In this document: positions 20,601 through 29,801 of the stretch, piece after piece | Numbering within the stretch: position 1 is the first letter of the stretch | How the letters are laid out: each line of letters starts with the position of its first letter | Assembly: GCF_030406775.1 (NCBI RefSeq) | Contig: NZ_CP129119.1 | Location: forward strand, 2,080,001-2,144,000 | Reading direction: 5' to 3' | Origin: Sporosarcina trichiuri | GTDB taxonomy: Bacteria; Bacillota; Bacilli; Bacillales_A; Planococcaceae | DNA length: 64,000 nucleotides | Notes under the pieces: model-generated | Databases searched by the model: none | Told to the model about the DNA's origin: nothing | Seen by the model: only the letters and a program-made list of their open reading frames with translations | Position numbers and translations under genes: made by a program

Positions 20601-20903
20601 GATCTTGATATGGCCTGCGCCGCGTTCGTTCAGGAGGTCATACATGTATTTGAAATACTCGACGTGTCCGCCCTGGTAGGACGAGATCGCAATGCCCTGG
20701 ACGTCTTCCTGGATCGCCGCGTTGACGACTTCCTCGACACTGCGGTTGTGGCCGAGGTGGATCACTTCCGCGCCGGTCGACTGCAGGATGCGCCGCATGA
20801 TGTTGATGCTCGCATCGTGTCCATCGAACAGGCTGGATGCCGTCACGAAACGTACGTGATGGACCGGCTTGTAGATTTCCTGCTGGGTTTCTGCTGTTGC
20901 CAT
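17634..20903 (-). CDS. icmF: Fused isobutyryl-CoA mutase IcmF
   Basis: Adenosylcobalamin-dependent enzyme that interconverts isobutyryl-CoA and n-butyryl-CoA (some relatives act on pivalyl- or isovaleryl-CoA). In order: B12-binding domain (residues about 15-150; [14 protein letters not shown] is the His-on loop), MeaB-like G-protein chaperone (about 165-420; Walker [50 protein letters not shown]), a linker, and the large TIM-barrel mutase domain to the end. 1089 aa is typical of IcmF. The ATG at 20903 follows AAAGGGG. It is the last gene of the acyl-CoA cluster and depends on the cofactor supplied by the salvage operon 8 kb upstream. Confidence 0.95.
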   Translation of the reverse strand: MATAETQQEIYKPVHHVRFVTASSLFDGHDASINIMRRILQSTGAEVIHLGHNRSVEEVVNAAIQEDVQGIAISSYQGGHVEYFKYMYDLLNERGAGHIKIYGGGGGVIIPREIKELHDYGIAWIFSPEDGRKMGLQGMINRMVEECDYATEVKDEMGYLENVTTESPEKLANLITFAEEHFDNQNEKSKTLMDRARKLSKGTPVLGITGTGGAGKSSLTDELIRRFLHELPDKKVAILSIDPTKQKTGGALLGDRIRMNAIFNKRVFMRSLATRGSRTELSGALKDVLDIVKTAGYDLIIVETSGIGQGDAEIDEVSDVSMYVMTSEFGAPTQLEKIDMIDFADLVAINKFERKGSEDALAQVQKQYQRSRMLFDEPIESMPVYGTIASQFNDKGTNTLFAAIVDTLNKKCGTDWTTSYTEFVKTQKQNVIIPNDRLQYLREISMTVRNYHKHAEQQAHLATRLYQLEGAMSEVREHAPDDALVQSLQSLHDNVRNEMTAETRRVLDNWNTLKQSYAQDEFVTKIRDKELRTALTTTSLSGLKIPKVALPKFKDYGEIVRWVYKENVPGSYPYTAGVFPFKREGEDPKRQFAGEGTPERTNRRFHYLSKDDDAKRLSTAFDSVTLYGEDPDERPDIYGKVGESGVSICTLEDMKKLYAGFDLCAPATSVSMTINGPAPIILAMFMNTAIDQQVKAKEEELGRTLSVEEFTDVRDATLKVVRGTVQADILKEDQGQNTCIFSTEFALRMMGDIQQYFINKKVRNYYSVSISGYHIAEAGANPISQLAFTLANGFTYVEYYLSRGMDIDEFAPNLSFFFSNGLDPEYTVIGRVARRIWAVAMREKYGANERSQKLKYHVQTSGRSLHAQEIDFNDIRTTLQALMALQDNCNSLHTNAYDEAITTPTEESVRRAMAIQMIITKEHGLSKNENPLQGSFIIEELTDLVEEAVLQEFDRLNDRGGVLGSMETQYQRGKIQEESMLYEMKKHSGELPIIGVNTYLNPNPPSEDSIDSMELARATQEEKETQIRNLRAFQSAHGSEADEALASLKQTAITGGNIFEALMETVKVASLGQITNALYEVGGQYRRNM

Positions 20904-20932
20904 ATTCGTGCACCCCTTTGTGTCCGTTTTCT

Positions 20933-21568
20933 TCAATCCGCCGCTTCCGGTTTGACGAGCCCGTTCAGCAGCTGTTCCGTCTGGTATTCGATATATTCAT
21001 CAAGTGAGTACATGCGCTGCACCGTCCATCTGCGGAACGCCCACATCTGCGCCTGGATGACGATGTGATGCGCCGCAAGCGGGATGGCGCGCTCCGGGAT
21101 CCGGAGTTCGCCAGCGTCGGCGCAGTCACGGACGAGCGACTCGAACAGCGCCGTCATTGCACGCTCCTTCTCGAGCACGTAGTCGAGCGCTTTCGGCGGC
21201 AGCGACTTCGATTCCTGATACATGACGACGAATTCGTCATTCAAGTCGTCGACGAGCCGGCAGTACGCATCGATCGCCCGTCTCAGCCCGCCGATGGTCG
21301 GCTCTTCGTCGGCGATGCCGGACAGCCTGTGTTGCACTTGGTCGTAGATCATGTCGCAGACGAGGTACAGGACGTCTTCTTTCGTCCGGATGTACTCGTA
21401 CAGTGTGCCGATACTGAACCCGGCCGCTTTGGCGATCTCGCGTGTCGTCGACCGGTGGAAGCCTTTTTCCTTGAACAGCCGGACGGCGCCCTCGACGATC
21501 TGCTCACGCCGCTTCGCGATCAGATCGCCATCCTTCACCGAGGACTTCACTTCGTGTTTCAGTTCCAT
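20933..21568 (-). CDS. TetR-family regulator, FadR-like
   Basis: A 211-aa repressor with an N-terminal helix-turn-helix ([51 protein letters not shown]) and a helical ligand domain likely to bind acyl-CoA. It sits between acdA and icmF with 15-30 bp spacing, so it is part of the operon it probably controls. In B. subtilis the TetR protein FadR represses fadF-acdA and binds sites like TGAATGANTANTCATTCA; related sequences occur upstream of fadF and thl here. The ligand and targets are inferred. Confidence 0.85.
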   Translation of the reverse strand: MELKHEVKSSVKDGDLIAKRREQIVEGAVRLFKEKGFHRSTTREIAKAAGFSIGTLYEYIRTKEDVLYLVCDMIYDQVQHRLSGIADEEPTIGGLRRAIDAYCRLVDDLNDEFVVMYQESKSLPPKALDYVLEKERAMTALFESLVRDCADAGELRIPERAIPLAAHHIVIQAQMWAFRRWTVQRMYSLDEYIEYQTEQLLNGLVKPEAAD

Positions 21569-21583
21569 AGGACGCTCCCCCCT

Positions 21584-22723
21584 TTACTTCGTCAGCATAC
21601 GGGAGATGACGAGCCGCTGCACTTCCTGGGTTCCTTCGTAGATCTGGGTGATTTTCGCATCACGCATGAAGCGCTCGACCGGATAATCTTTCGTATAGCC
21701 GTAGCCGCCGTACACCTGGACCGCTTCCGTCGTCACTTTCATCGCCGTGTCGCCGGCCATCAGTTTCGCCATGGCAGACGCTTTGCCGTATGGCAGATTG
21801 TTCGATTCAAGCCAAGCCGCTTGGTACGTCAGCAGGCGTGATGCTTCCGTCGCTGTCGCCATGTCGGCGAGCTTAAAGCCGATGCCCTGGTTGGCTGCGA
21901 TCGGCTTGCCGAACTGGACGCGCTCTTTCGCGTAATCCGTCGCCGCATCGAGTGCGCCCTGTGCGATGCCGACCGCCTGTGCAGCGATGCCGTTCCGGCC
22001 GCCGTCGAGCGTTTTCATGGCGATGATGAAGCCCTGGCCCTCTTCACCGAGCATGTTCTCTTTCGGCACCCGGCAGTTGTCGAAGATGATTTCGGTAGTC
22101 GGTGATGAGCGGATGCCGAGTTTCTTCTCTTTCTTGCCGACCGAGAAGCCCGGGAAGTCGCTTTCGACGATGAACGCCGTCGTGCCTTTGTGCTTCGATT
22201 CCGGATCGGTGACCGCGAAAACGATGTAGATATCCGCGATGCCGCCGTTTGTGATGAAGATCTTCGAGCCGTTCAGGACATAGTCATCCCCGTCGAGCTT
22301 CGCCGTCGTCTTCATGCCGCCTGCGTCCGAGCCTGAGCCCGGTTCCGTGAGACCGTATGCCCCGATTTTCGTTCCTTCCGCCATAGGACGCAGGTATTTC
22401 TGCTTCTGCTCTTCCGTTCCGTATTTGAACACCGGCCAGCCGGCGAGTGACGTGTGCGCGGAAAGTGTCACGCCTGTCGATGCACAGACACGGGACAGTT
22501 CCTCGACTGCGATGACATATGCAAGGTAGTCGCTGCCGATGCCGCCGTATTCCTCGGGCCATGGGATCCCCGTCAGGCCGAGTTCCGCCATCTTGTCGAA
22601 CAGCTCCCGGTCGAAGCGTTCTTCCTCGTCACGTTCGGCCGCAGTCGGCGCGACGTCCTTCTCCGCGAAATCGCGGACCATCTTGCGGATCATTTCATGC
22701 TCTTCGGACAGTTGGAAATTCAT
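21584..22723 (-). CDS. acdA: Acyl-CoA dehydrogenase AcdA
   Basis: FAD-dependent alpha,beta-dehydrogenation of acyl-CoA in beta-oxidation. 379 aa, beginning [53 protein letters not shown] and [16 protein letters not shown] are FAD-binding motifs, and [42 protein letters not shown] holds the catalytic Glu. The ATG at 22723 has AGAGGAACTCACC upstream. It resembles the short-chain/butyryl-CoA subgroup. A second, similar gene lies just upstream, separated by a class II repeat array. Confidence 0.93.
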   Translation of the reverse strand: MNFQLSEEHEMIRKMVRDFAEKDVAPTAAERDEEERFDRELFDKMAELGLTGIPWPEEYGGIGSDYLAYVIAVEELSRVCASTGVTLSAHTSLAGWPVFKYGTEEQKQKYLRPMAEGTKIGAYGLTEPGSGSDAGGMKTTAKLDGDDYVLNGSKIFITNGGIADIYIVFAVTDPESKHKGTTAFIVESDFPGFSVGKKEKKLGIRSSPTTEIIFDNCRVPKENMLGEEGQGFIIAMKTLDGGRNGIAAQAVGIAQGALDAATDYAKERVQFGKPIAANQGIGFKLADMATATEASRLLTYQAAWLESNNLPYGKASAMAKLMAGDTAMKVTTEAVQVYGGYGYTKDYPVERFMRDAKITQIYEGTQEVQRLVISRMLTK

Positions 22724-22768
22724 GGTGAGTTCCTCTTTTCTGTTGGATTTGGTGATGTGGGGCGGGGG

Positions 22769-22920
22769 GCTTGAGCGTTCCGTGGTTTGCTTGATCGCTT
22801 CGCCGCCTGCTTGAGCGTTTCGCTGCCTGCTTGAGCGTTTCACGGTTTGCTTGAGCGTTCCGCTGCCTGCTTGAGCGTTTCACGGTTTGCTTGAGCGTTC
22901 CGCCGCCTGCTTGAGCGCCC
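22769..22920 (-). repeat. Class II (CTTGAGCG) 20-bp array
   Basis: Seven to eight units on a 20-bp period, each starting CTTGAGCG (one CTTGATCG) and continuing TTCCGTGGTTTG, CTTCGCCGCCTG, TTTCGCTGCCTG or TTTCACGGTTTG. It lies between the two leftward acyl-CoA dehydrogenase genes, partly upstream of the acdA ribosome site. Confidence 0.85.
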
Positions 22921-22949
22921 CGGCTCCCCTATGGTTTATCGCAATGCAA

Positions 22950-24086
22950 TCACTTGGTCAGGTGTTTGGAGATGACGATGCGCTGGATTTCGCTCGTGCC
23001 TTCGTAGATCTGCGTCACTTTGGCGTCGCGGAAGAAGCGCTCGGCAGGATAGTCTTTCGTGTAGCCGTAGCCGCCGAATACCTGGACGGCTTCGATGGCG
23101 TTGTCCATCGCTGCCTGCGAGGCGAACAGTTTCGCCATGGAGGCTTCTTTCGCGCACGATTTGCCTTCAGCACGCAGCGCGGCCGCCCGGTAGACGAGCA
23201 GGCGTGCGGCTTCGGCGGCGGTCGCCATGTCAGCGAGCTTGAAGCCGATGCCCTGGTTGGCGGCGATCGGCTTGCCGAACTGCACGCGTTCTTTCGCATA
23301 GTCGGAAGCGGCTTCGAGGGCCGCTTCCGCAATACCGAGCGCCTGCGCGGCGATGCCGATCCGGCCGACGTCGAGGTTCGCCATCGCAATCTTGAATCCT
23401 TCGCCTTCTGCGCCGAGCCGGTTCTCTTCCGGCACGAACATGTCTTCGAACGTCAGCTGGACGGTGCGCGAGCCGTGCATGCCCATCTTCTCTTCGTTCT
23501 TGCCGACGATCAGACCCGGTGTCTCACTGTCGACGATGAACGCCGAAATGCCGTACGTCCCTTTCGACGGATCGGTTGCGGCGAAGACGATGTAGACGTT
23601 CGCCTCCCCGCCATTCGTGATGAATACTTTGGAGCCGTTCAGCACGTAACCGCCGTCTTTTTTCACGGCACGCGTCTTCAGCGAGCCGGCATCCGACCCG
23701 GCGGACGGTTCCGTCAGGCAGAACGCACCGAGCCACTCGCCTGCTGCCATCTTCGGCAGGTAGTGCTGTTTCTGTGCTTCACTGCCGAAGTAGAGGATCG
23801 GGTTCTGGCCGACCGATGTGTGGACGGACAGGATGACGCCGACCGTCGCATGCATTTTCGATAATTCATGGATAGCGCTTATGTAGGACACGAAGTCCAT
23901 GCCGGCGCCGCCGTATTGTTCCGGCATCGTGATGCCCATGAGGCCGAGCTCCCCCATCTTCCGAACGATCTCCGTCGGGAATTCATCCGACTCAAGGTTC
24001 GGGATGAACGGCTCGATTTCCGCCTTGGCAAAGTCCTTGACGAGTTTCCGCATCATCTGCTGTTCTTCGGTGAACTGGAAATCCAT
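22950..24086 (-). CDS. Acyl-CoA dehydrogenase (second copy)
   Basis: A 378-aa FAD enzyme of the same family as AcdA. It starts MDFQFTEEQQMMRKLVKDFAKAEIEPF, has GAFCLTEPSAGSDAGSLKTRA and NGSKVFITNGGEANVYIVFAATD, and ends with [46 protein letters not shown] containing the catalytic Glu. AGGAGACGAAACA precedes the ATG. It is 15 bp downstream of hbd. The pairing of two dehydrogenases suggests use on different chain lengths or branched substrates, consistent with IcmF in the cluster; specificity is not visible in the sequence. Confidence 0.92.
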   Translation of the reverse strand: MDFQFTEEQQMMRKLVKDFAKAEIEPFIPNLESDEFPTEIVRKMGELGLMGITMPEQYGGAGMDFVSYISAIHELSKMHATVGVILSVHTSVGQNPILYFGSEAQKQHYLPKMAAGEWLGAFCLTEPSAGSDAGSLKTRAVKKDGGYVLNGSKVFITNGGEANVYIVFAATDPSKGTYGISAFIVDSETPGLIVGKNEEKMGMHGSRTVQLTFEDMFVPEENRLGAEGEGFKIAMANLDVGRIGIAAQALGIAEAALEAASDYAKERVQFGKPIAANQGIGFKLADMATAAEAARLLVYRAAALRAEGKSCAKEASMAKLFASQAAMDNAIEAVQVFGGYGYTKDYPAERFFRDAKVTQIYEGTSEIQRIVISKHLTK

Positions 24087-24100
24087 TGTTTCGTCTCCTT

Positions 24101-24952
24101 TTATGTGTACGAGTAGAAGCCCCGTCCGGATTTTTTGCCGAGCCAGCCGGCGTTAACGTACTTGCGGAGCAGGGCGCACGGACGGTATTTTGGATCGCCG
24201 TAGCCTTCCTGCAGCGTCTCCATGATGTAGAGGCATGTGTCGAGTCCGATGAAATCGGCGAGCTGGAGCGGTCCCATCGGATGGTTCATGCCGAGCTTCA
24301 TGACTTCGTCGATCGCTTCTTTCGTTGCAACGCCTTCCTGCAGCGTGAAGATCGCTTCGTTGATCATCGGCATGAGGACGCGGTTTGCGACGAATCCCGG
24401 GAAGTCATTCACTTCGACCGGCACTTTGGAGAGTTTCTTCGTCATGTCCTCAACCGCCTGGTAGACGCCGTCCGATGTCGCCAGGCCGCGGATGATCTCG
24501 ACGAGTTTCATGACCGGCACGGGGTTCATATAGTGCATGCCGATGACCTGTTCCGGGCGTTTCGTGACTGCGGCAATCTCCGTGATCGGCAGCGACGAGG
24601 TGTTCGTCGCAAGGATCGCGTGAGCCGGTGCGATGTCATCGAGCTGCTTGAAGATGGATTTTTTGACCTCCATGTTCTCGACAGCCGCCTCGATGACGAT
24701 GTCGACGTGCTTTGCATCCTGGATGTCGAGCGACTTTGTGAGTCGTCCGAGGACTGCAGCCTTTTCGTCTTCGGTCATACGCCCTTTTTCCACATTGCGG
24801 GCGAGGTTCTTTTCGATGACGCCGATCCCTTTTGCATAGGATTCTTCCTTGACGTCATTCAGGTAGACATTGAAGCCGGCCTGCGCGCACACTTGCGCGA
24901 TGCCGCCGCCCATCTGTCCTGCGCCGATCACCATTACGTTTTGAATGTCCAT
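24101..24952 (-). CDS. hbd: 3-hydroxybutyryl-CoA dehydrogenase
   Basis: NAD(P)-dependent oxidation of 3-hydroxyacyl-CoA. The 283-aa protein has an N-terminal Rossmann motif (VMVIGAGQMGGGIAQVCAQAGFNV), the NTSSLPITEIAA catalytic loop, GMHYMNPVPVMKLVEII with the catalytic His, and DFPGFVANRVLMPMINEA leading to the C-terminal helical dimerisation domain. GAAAGGATGACAGCAA precedes the ATG. It sits between thl and the second acyl-CoA dehydrogenase and completes the beta-oxidation set. Confidence 0.94.
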   Translation of the reverse strand: MDIQNVMVIGAGQMGGGIAQVCAQAGFNVYLNDVKEESYAKGIGVIEKNLARNVEKGRMTEDEKAAVLGRLTKSLDIQDAKHVDIVIEAAVENMEVKKSIFKQLDDIAPAHAILATNTSSLPITEIAAVTKRPEQVIGMHYMNPVPVMKLVEIIRGLATSDGVYQAVEDMTKKLSKVPVEVNDFPGFVANRVLMPMINEAIFTLQEGVATKEAIDEVMKLGMNHPMGPLQLADFIGLDTCLYIMETLQEGYGDPKYRPCALLRKYVNAGWLGKKSGRGFYSYT

Positions 24953-25021
24953 TTGCTGTCATCCTTTCGAGTCGTTTCTGTATGTGATGAAGCCCGGCTG
25001 CCTGCGGGAACCCATGCAGCT

Positions 25022-25190
25022 GCTCATAAACTCTGGTTTTTGCTCATAAATCCGCTGAAATGATCATAAAACGCGGGAACCGCTCATAAACTTGCCGATT
25101 CGCTCATAAATTGGGATTTGCGCTCATAAACTCACAAAAGTGATCATAAACTTCAGTTTCCGCTCATAACCGGGCCCGACGTGATCATAC
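25022..25190 (-). repeat. Class I 20-bp array between thl and hbd
   Basis: Eight complete 20-bp units plus a partial one: GCTCATAAACTCTGGTTTTT, GCTCATAAATCCGCTGAAAT, GATCATAAAACGCGGGAACC and so on. GATCAT units follow linkers ending in AAAT, AAGT or ACGT; GCTCAT units follow linkers ending TTTT, AACC, TTTC, ATTC or TTGC. Confidence 0.9.
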
Positions 25191-25207
25191 CTTTGCTGAG
25201 CCTGCCT

Positions 25208-26404
25208 TCACCCCTGCTTCGGCACTTCGATCATGATGGCGTCGCCCTGGCCGCCGCCGGAGCAGATCGCCGCGATGCCGATGCCGCCGCCGCGGCGTTT
25301 CAGTTCGTAGGCGAGCGTCAGGATGATGCGTGCCCCGCTTGCGCCGATCGGGTGGCCGAGGGCGACCGCGCCGCCGTGGACGTTCACTTTCTCGGGGTCA
25401 AGTTTTGCAATGTCAGAGCTTGCGAGTGCAACAACTGCGAACGCTTCGTTGATCTCGAACAGGTCGATCTCATCAGCCGATTTGCCGGTCTTTTTCAGGA
25501 TTTCATTGATGACGAGGCCCGGTGTCTGCGGGAAGTTCTCGGGTTCGATGGCGACTTCTGCGTGGCCGATGACGGTTGCGAGCACTTCTTTCCCTTCACG
25601 TTCCGCCCGCTCGTCACTCATGAGAACCATCGCACAGGCGCCGTCGTTGACGCCCGGTGCGTTCCCCGCGGTGACAGAACCGTCCTTGCCGAATGCCGGG
25701 CGCAGCTTCGCGAGCACGTCGAGCGACGTCTCTTTCCGCGGCGCTTCGTCCTGGCTCGCGACGACCGCATCGCCTTTCCGCTGCGGGATCTCGACGGAGA
25801 TGATCTCTTCCGCGAAGATGCCGTCCTCCATCGCTTTCACCGCACGTTCGTGGCTGCGGAGCGCCCATTCGTCCTGGCGCTCGCGCGTCACGCTGAATTC
25901 GTCGGCGGTCTTGTTGCCGAATGTCCCCATGTGCGCATGACCCGGTGCGAATGAATCCGACAGGCCGTCGTAGATCATGCCGTCGATCAGCTGGGCATCC
26001 CCCATACGGAGACCGAAGCGTGCGTTCGGCAAGTAATACGGCGCGTTCGACATCGACTCCATGCCGCCTGCGACGATCACTTCCTCGTCACCGAGCCGGA
26101 TGAGCTGGTCGGCGAGGGTGACGCTGCGCATGCCGGATGCACATACTTTGTTGACCGTCTCCGTCTTGACGTTCCACGGAATACCGCCTTTCACCGCTGC
26201 CTGACGTGAAGGGATCTGCCCCTGCCCCCCCTGCAGGACCGTTCCCATGATGACTTCATCGACCTGGTCGGGTGCGACGCCCGCCCGTTTCAACGCTTCT
26301 TCGATCGCGATGCCCCCGAGGTCGCTCGCCGTCTTCGACATGAGCGCGCCCCCCATTTTTCCGAAAGGTGTGCGTGCGCCGTCAATGAGTACTGTTTTTG
26401 CCAT
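25208..26404 (-). CDS. Acetyl-CoA C-acetyltransferase (thiolase)
   Basis: Thiolytic cleavage or condensation of acetoacetyl-CoA. 398 aa, starting MAKTVLIDGARTPFGKMGGAL. The nucleophilic Cys lies in NKVCASGMRSVTLADQLIRLG, with later catalytic residues in NVHGGAVALGHPIGASGARI and GIAAICSGGGQGDAIMIE. The ATG at 26404 follows GGGGGATGACACAA. Second gene of the fadF-thl-hbd-acd-acdA order, comparable to mmgA/thlA of bacilli. Confidence 0.94.
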   Translation of the reverse strand: MAKTVLIDGARTPFGKMGGALMSKTASDLGGIAIEEALKRAGVAPDQVDEVIMGTVLQGGQGQIPSRQAAVKGGIPWNVKTETVNKVCASGMRSVTLADQLIRLGDEEVIVAGGMESMSNAPYYLPNARFGLRMGDAQLIDGMIYDGLSDSFAPGHAHMGTFGNKTADEFSVTRERQDEWALRSHERAVKAMEDGIFAEEIISVEIPQRKGDAVVASQDEAPRKETSLDVLAKLRPAFGKDGSVTAGNAPGVNDGACAMVLMSDERAEREGKEVLATVIGHAEVAIEPENFPQTPGLVINEILKKTGKSADEIDLFEINEAFAVVALASSDIAKLDPEKVNVHGGAVALGHPIGASGARIILTLAYELKRRGGGIGIAAICSGGGQGDAIMIEVPKQG

Positions 26405-26450
26405 TTGTGTCATCCCCCAGTTTTTTGATAGCGTTTTCATTTCCATGATG

Positions 26451-26472
26451 AACGAGCGACTGAACGCTCGCT
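26451..26472. promoter_or_regulatory. Candidate TetR-type operator upstream of thl
   Basis: Two half-sites, AACGAGCG and CGCTCGCT, form an inverted repeat with a six-base centre, about 50 bp upstream of the thl start. GC-rich version of a FadR-like box; assignment to the local TetR protein is inferred. Confidence 0.4.
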
Positions 26473-26588
26473 CGGCGTAAGTTCGGAAGAAAGGGGAAGC
26501 ACCGGTGCTCCCCCTTTTCCATGACCGACAATTCTGTTCTGTATGACTGTCTTAATTGTAGAACAAGTCTTGCAAACTCGCAAATCAT

Positions 26589-28739
26589 TTATTGCAGCAC
26601 CGGCTCCTGTTCCGTTTCTGCCGGCTGCAGGTTTTCCTCCCCGAATACCGAGCGCTCGAGCAGCTCTGCGATATCATATGTGCCGACCGAATCTTCGACT
26701 TCGATGGCTTTCGTGCCGTCCGACAGCATCGTCAGGCAGTACGGACAGCCGGATGAGATGATGCCCGGCGTCACTTCCATCGCCTGCTCGGTGCGGGCGA
26801 CGTTGATGCGGTGGCCGGCATCCTCTTCCATCCACATGAGCCCTCCGCCGGCGCCGCAGCACATGCCGTCCTGGCGGTTCCGCTTCATCTCGACCAGGTT
26901 GACACCCGGGATGGCCTTCAGGATGTCACGCGGTGCGTCGTAGACGTCGTTGTAGCGGCCGAGGTAGCACGAATCATGGAACGTGATCGTTTCGTCGATC
27001 GCGTGCTTCGGCTGGAGCTTCCCTTTTTTGACCAGCTTATTCAGAAGTTCCGTATGGTGGAACACCTGGGCTTCGAAACCGAAGTCCGGATACTCGTTCT
27101 TGAAGATATTGAAGGCGTGCGGATCGATCGTGACGATCTTCGTGACGCCCGCTTTCTCGAATTCCGCGATGTTGGCCGTCGCCAGTTCCTGGAATAAAAA
27201 CTCATTCCCGAGACGGCGCGGTGTGTCGCCGGAGTTCTTCTCTTTGTTGCCGAGGATTGCGAATGACACGCCTGCTTCGTTCAACAGGTGCGCAAATGAC
27301 AGCGCGATCTTCTGCGAGCGGTTGTCGAATGCGCCCATCGAGCCGACCCAAAGCAGGTATTCGAAATCTTCGTCCGCTTTCTTCAGTTCTTTCACGGTCG
27401 GGATCTTGAGGTCCGGACGGGCATCCCGCCAGTTCTCCTTCTCTTTCCGGTTCAGTCCCCACGGGTTGCCCTGGCGTTCGATGTTGGTCATCGCGCGCTG
27501 GGCGTCCGCGTCCATCTTCCCTTCCGTCATGACGAGGTAGCGGCGGAGGTCGATGATCTTGTCGACGTGTTCGTTCATGACCGGGCATTGGTCTTCACAG
27601 TTCCGGCAAGTCGTGCACGCCCAGATCTCCTCTTCCGTGATGACGTCGCCGATCAGGGACGGATTGTAGATGTCGTCCATCGTCGCGCCTTCGAGGCCTG
27701 CGGCGAGTGCGATCTGGTTGCCTTTCGTGTTGTTGAACATGACCGACGGCACCCACGGCTTCTGTTTCGTCGTCAGTGCGCCGTAGTTCGTCAGGTTGTC
27801 ACGCAGTTTCGTGATGAGGTCCATCGGGGACAGCATCTTGCCCGTCCCTGTCGCGGGACACATATTCGTACAGCGTCCGCATTCGACGCAGGCATACAGG
27901 TCGATCATCTGCAGCTGGGTGAAGTCGGTGATCTTGCCGACGCCAAGTGCCGGCATCTCGTCTTCATCCTCCACTTCTTCAAGAGCCGCGAAGTCGAGGG
28001 GTGCGAGTTTCCCGCGGCGGTCGAACCGCTGCATGTACGTATTGACCGGTCCGGCGATCAGGTGCGCGTGTTTCGACTGCGGCACATAGACGAGGAACGT
28101 CAGGAGTGTCAGCAGGTGGACCCACCAGGCGACGAAGAAGATGGCGGCCGCAGCAGTCGGCGGCAGGAAATTGAAAACGGTTGCAATTCCTGATGCCATC
28201 GGTTCCGTCCACGTCGTGTCATGGCCGTGCCAGATCAGGTTCATGCCGTTCGCAACGAGTGTCGAAACCATGAGTGTGCCGATGAAGATGAGCACGAGAC
28301 CCGATTTCCAGCCGCGCTTCAGGCGGACGAGCTTTTCCATGTAGCGGCGGTAGAACGCCCATACAACTGCAACGAGGATGACGGCGACGACGATCTCCTG
28401 GAAGAACGTGAAGAACGGATACGCCGGGCCGAGCGGCAGGTGGGAATCCGGCTTGAGCCCTTTCCAGATCAGGTCGATTGCGCCGAACTGCACGAGCAGG
28501 AAGCCGTAGAAGAACATGACGTGGATCGAGCCGCTTTTCTTATCTTTCAATAGTTTTTTCTGTCCGAACACATTGACCCAGATCTCTTTGAGGCGGCGCT
28601 GGACATTGTTGTCGAACTCTTCCTTCTGACCGAGACGGATGAATTGTGTCCGTGTTTTGACGACGTATGTGAAGAGCGCAAGGCCGTACGCCACGATGGC
28701 CAGGAATAGCACCCAGTTGGCGATGAGTAATGGTGACAT
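26589..28739 (-). CDS. fadF: FadF-type Fe-S oxidoreductase (YwjF)
   Basis: A 716-aa membrane-bound iron-sulfur protein thought to take electrons from acyl-CoA dehydrogenase/ETF to the quinone pool. Six or so transmembrane helices in the first 245 residues form a NarI-like cytochrome b region (WHGHDTTWTEP). Then come two 4Fe-4S motifs, CVECGRCTNMCPATGTGKMLSP and CTTCRNCEDQCPVMNEHVD, and two CCG domains (HDSCYLGRYNDVYDAPR, CCGAGGGLMWMEED, SGCPYCLTML), as in heterodisulfide reductase HdrB/D-like proteins. AGGGGAGGACCTC precedes the ATG. It is the first gene of the acyl-CoA cluster, as fadF heads the B. subtilis fadF-acdA-rpoE operon. Confidence 0.92.
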   Translation of the reverse strand: MSPLLIANWVLFLAIVAYGLALFTYVVKTRTQFIRLGQKEEFDNNVQRRLKEIWVNVFGQKKLLKDKKSGSIHVMFFYGFLLVQFGAIDLIWKGLKPDSHLPLGPAYPFFTFFQEIVVAVILVAVVWAFYRRYMEKLVRLKRGWKSGLVLIFIGTLMVSTLVANGMNLIWHGHDTTWTEPMASGIATVFNFLPPTAAAAIFFVAWWVHLLTLLTFLVYVPQSKHAHLIAGPVNTYMQRFDRRGKLAPLDFAALEEVEDEDEMPALGVGKITDFTQLQMIDLYACVECGRCTNMCPATGTGKMLSPMDLITKLRDNLTNYGALTTKQKPWVPSVMFNNTKGNQIALAAGLEGATMDDIYNPSLIGDVITEEEIWACTTCRNCEDQCPVMNEHVDKIIDLRRYLVMTEGKMDADAQRAMTNIERQGNPWGLNRKEKENWRDARPDLKIPTVKELKKADEDFEYLLWVGSMGAFDNRSQKIALSFAHLLNEAGVSFAILGNKEKNSGDTPRRLGNEFLFQELATANIAEFEKAGVTKIVTIDPHAFNIFKNEYPDFGFEAQVFHHTELLNKLVKKGKLQPKHAIDETITFHDSCYLGRYNDVYDAPRDILKAIPGVNLVEMKRNRQDGMCCGAGGGLMWMEEDAGHRINVARTEQAMEVTPGIISSGCPYCLTMLSDGTKAIEVEDSVGTYDIAELLERSVFGEENLQPAETEQEPVLQ

Positions 28740-28832
28740 GAGGTCCTCCCCTTTTTTGTATGATATGAATGTTCTTACTAGTTTAGATGAACACAGGCCG
28801 ATTGTCGATGGATTATTTACTAGTGTAAGACA

Positions 28833-28846
28833 TGAATGAGCATTCA
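28833..28846. promoter_or_regulatory. FadR-like box upstream of fadF
   Basis: TGAATGAGCATTCA, an imperfect palindrome closely matching the halves of the B. subtilis FadR site (TGAATGA…TCATTCA), about 95 bp upstream of the fadF start. The TetR-family gene in the same cluster is the obvious candidate ligand-controlled repressor. Confidence 0.55.
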
Positions 28847-28980
28847 GTCAATTAGTTTTATGAAAGTGCTGGGTATTCTGAGAGTATCAGAGGGATTGCA
28901 GGATGTTATATGGAGGATTGTTTTTTCCGCTGGGAGTATGGTGCGGGGCATTGGGGTGGATGAAGTGCATTGCGGAGTGT

Positions 28981-29105
28981 AATGGAGCGGTTCACGGGCG
29001 GTATTGAGCGGTCGGCAGCGTGAATAGAGCGGTATACTGGCAGAATGGAGCAGTTCGGGGTGGCAATTGAGCGGTTCGCAAAGTGAATGGAGCGGTTCGC
29101 CGCCC
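28981..29105 (+). repeat. Class III (AATGGAGCGG) 21-bp array
   Basis: Six units on an exact 21-bp period: ATGGAGCGGTTCACGGGCGG, ATTGAGCGGTCGGCAGCGTG, ATAGAGCGGTATACTGGCAG, ATGGAGCAGTTCGGGGTGGC, ATTGAGCGGTTCGCAAAGTG, then ATGGAGCGGTTCGCC. It fills most of the gap between the end of the cobalamin operon and the fadF upstream region. Confidence 0.85.
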
Positions 29106-29117
29106 CTGGCGCAATGG

Positions 29118-29801
29118 TCAGCCAGGAGCGAGGAACCGCAGCTGGGTGCCGAAGTGGCGGTGTGCAGCTTGCTGCCGGGCTGCAGGGATCTGCAGGAGGA
29201 CGGCGGTCGCCGGCCCAGCAGAGGTATACAGGTCGACGGGAGTGTCAACCGGGACCGCGCCGGGCGCAGCCTGCTGCAGTTCAGCGAGGAGTCCGCCCGA
29301 GCCGGCGGGCCAGATGCGTCCGGTCAGCTGCTGCCTCCGTGCCTCATTCAGTTTGGCGAGCGATGCGATCTCCTCCGATTGTTCCAATACGGCATTGCCG
29401 GAGAGCGGGGTACCATAGGTGAACCAGTCGCCTGAATCAGTCGGAGAGCCGTCCGTCTTCCGCCCGATGAACGTCACGGCGAGCGCCGACTGGCGGAGCG
29501 CCATGTTCGTCTCGCTGCTGCCGCTGATCGGCGGGATTGGTTTCCCGATTTCATCGAAAACGTCCCGGATCCCTTCGCAATAAGGCTCCCAGCTGGCCTC
29601 CCCGCTGAAATTGTGCAGCAGGACGGCTTCCGGTTCCGCATCCGCCGCCCACTGTTCGAGCAGGCAGACGCGGGCTGCGAACCGCGCCGTCATGCGGTCC
29701 GGCACAGCGACGAGATCCTCCCGCTTCTGCCCGATGCCGCCGGAGTTGTCGGTCGTGATGATGAGACCGCCGATCTCGAGCGCATTCCGCAGCCCGGTCA
29801 C
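29118..29801 (-). CDS. PurM-like protein, probable alpha-ribazole kinase CblS
   Basis: 227 aa starting at a GTG that overlaps the pduO stop (GTGA). LEIGGLIITTDNSGGIGQKREDLVAVPDRMTARFAARVCLLEQW and IPPISGSSETNMALRQSALAVTFIGRK recall the AIR synthase/ThiL ATP-binding fold. CblS, known from Geobacillus and Listeria, is such a protein; it phosphorylates imported alpha-ribazole to the substrate of CobS. The operon context (cobS, cobC, pduO) supports this. The assignment is from motif and neighbourhood; residues specific to CblS are not known to me. Longer open frame upstream lies inside pduO and is not coding. Confidence 0.55.
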   Translation of the reverse strand: MTGLRNALEIGGLIITTDNSGGIGQKREDLVAVPDRMTARFAARVCLLEQWAADAEPEAVLLHNFSGEASWEPYCEGIRDVFDEIGKPIPPISGSSETNMALRQSALAVTFIGRKTDGSPTDSGDWFTYGTPLSGNAVLEQSEEIASLAKLNEARRQQLTGRIWPAGSGGLLAELQQAAPGAVPVDTPVDLYTSAGPATAVLLQIPAARQQAAHRHFGTQLRFLAPG

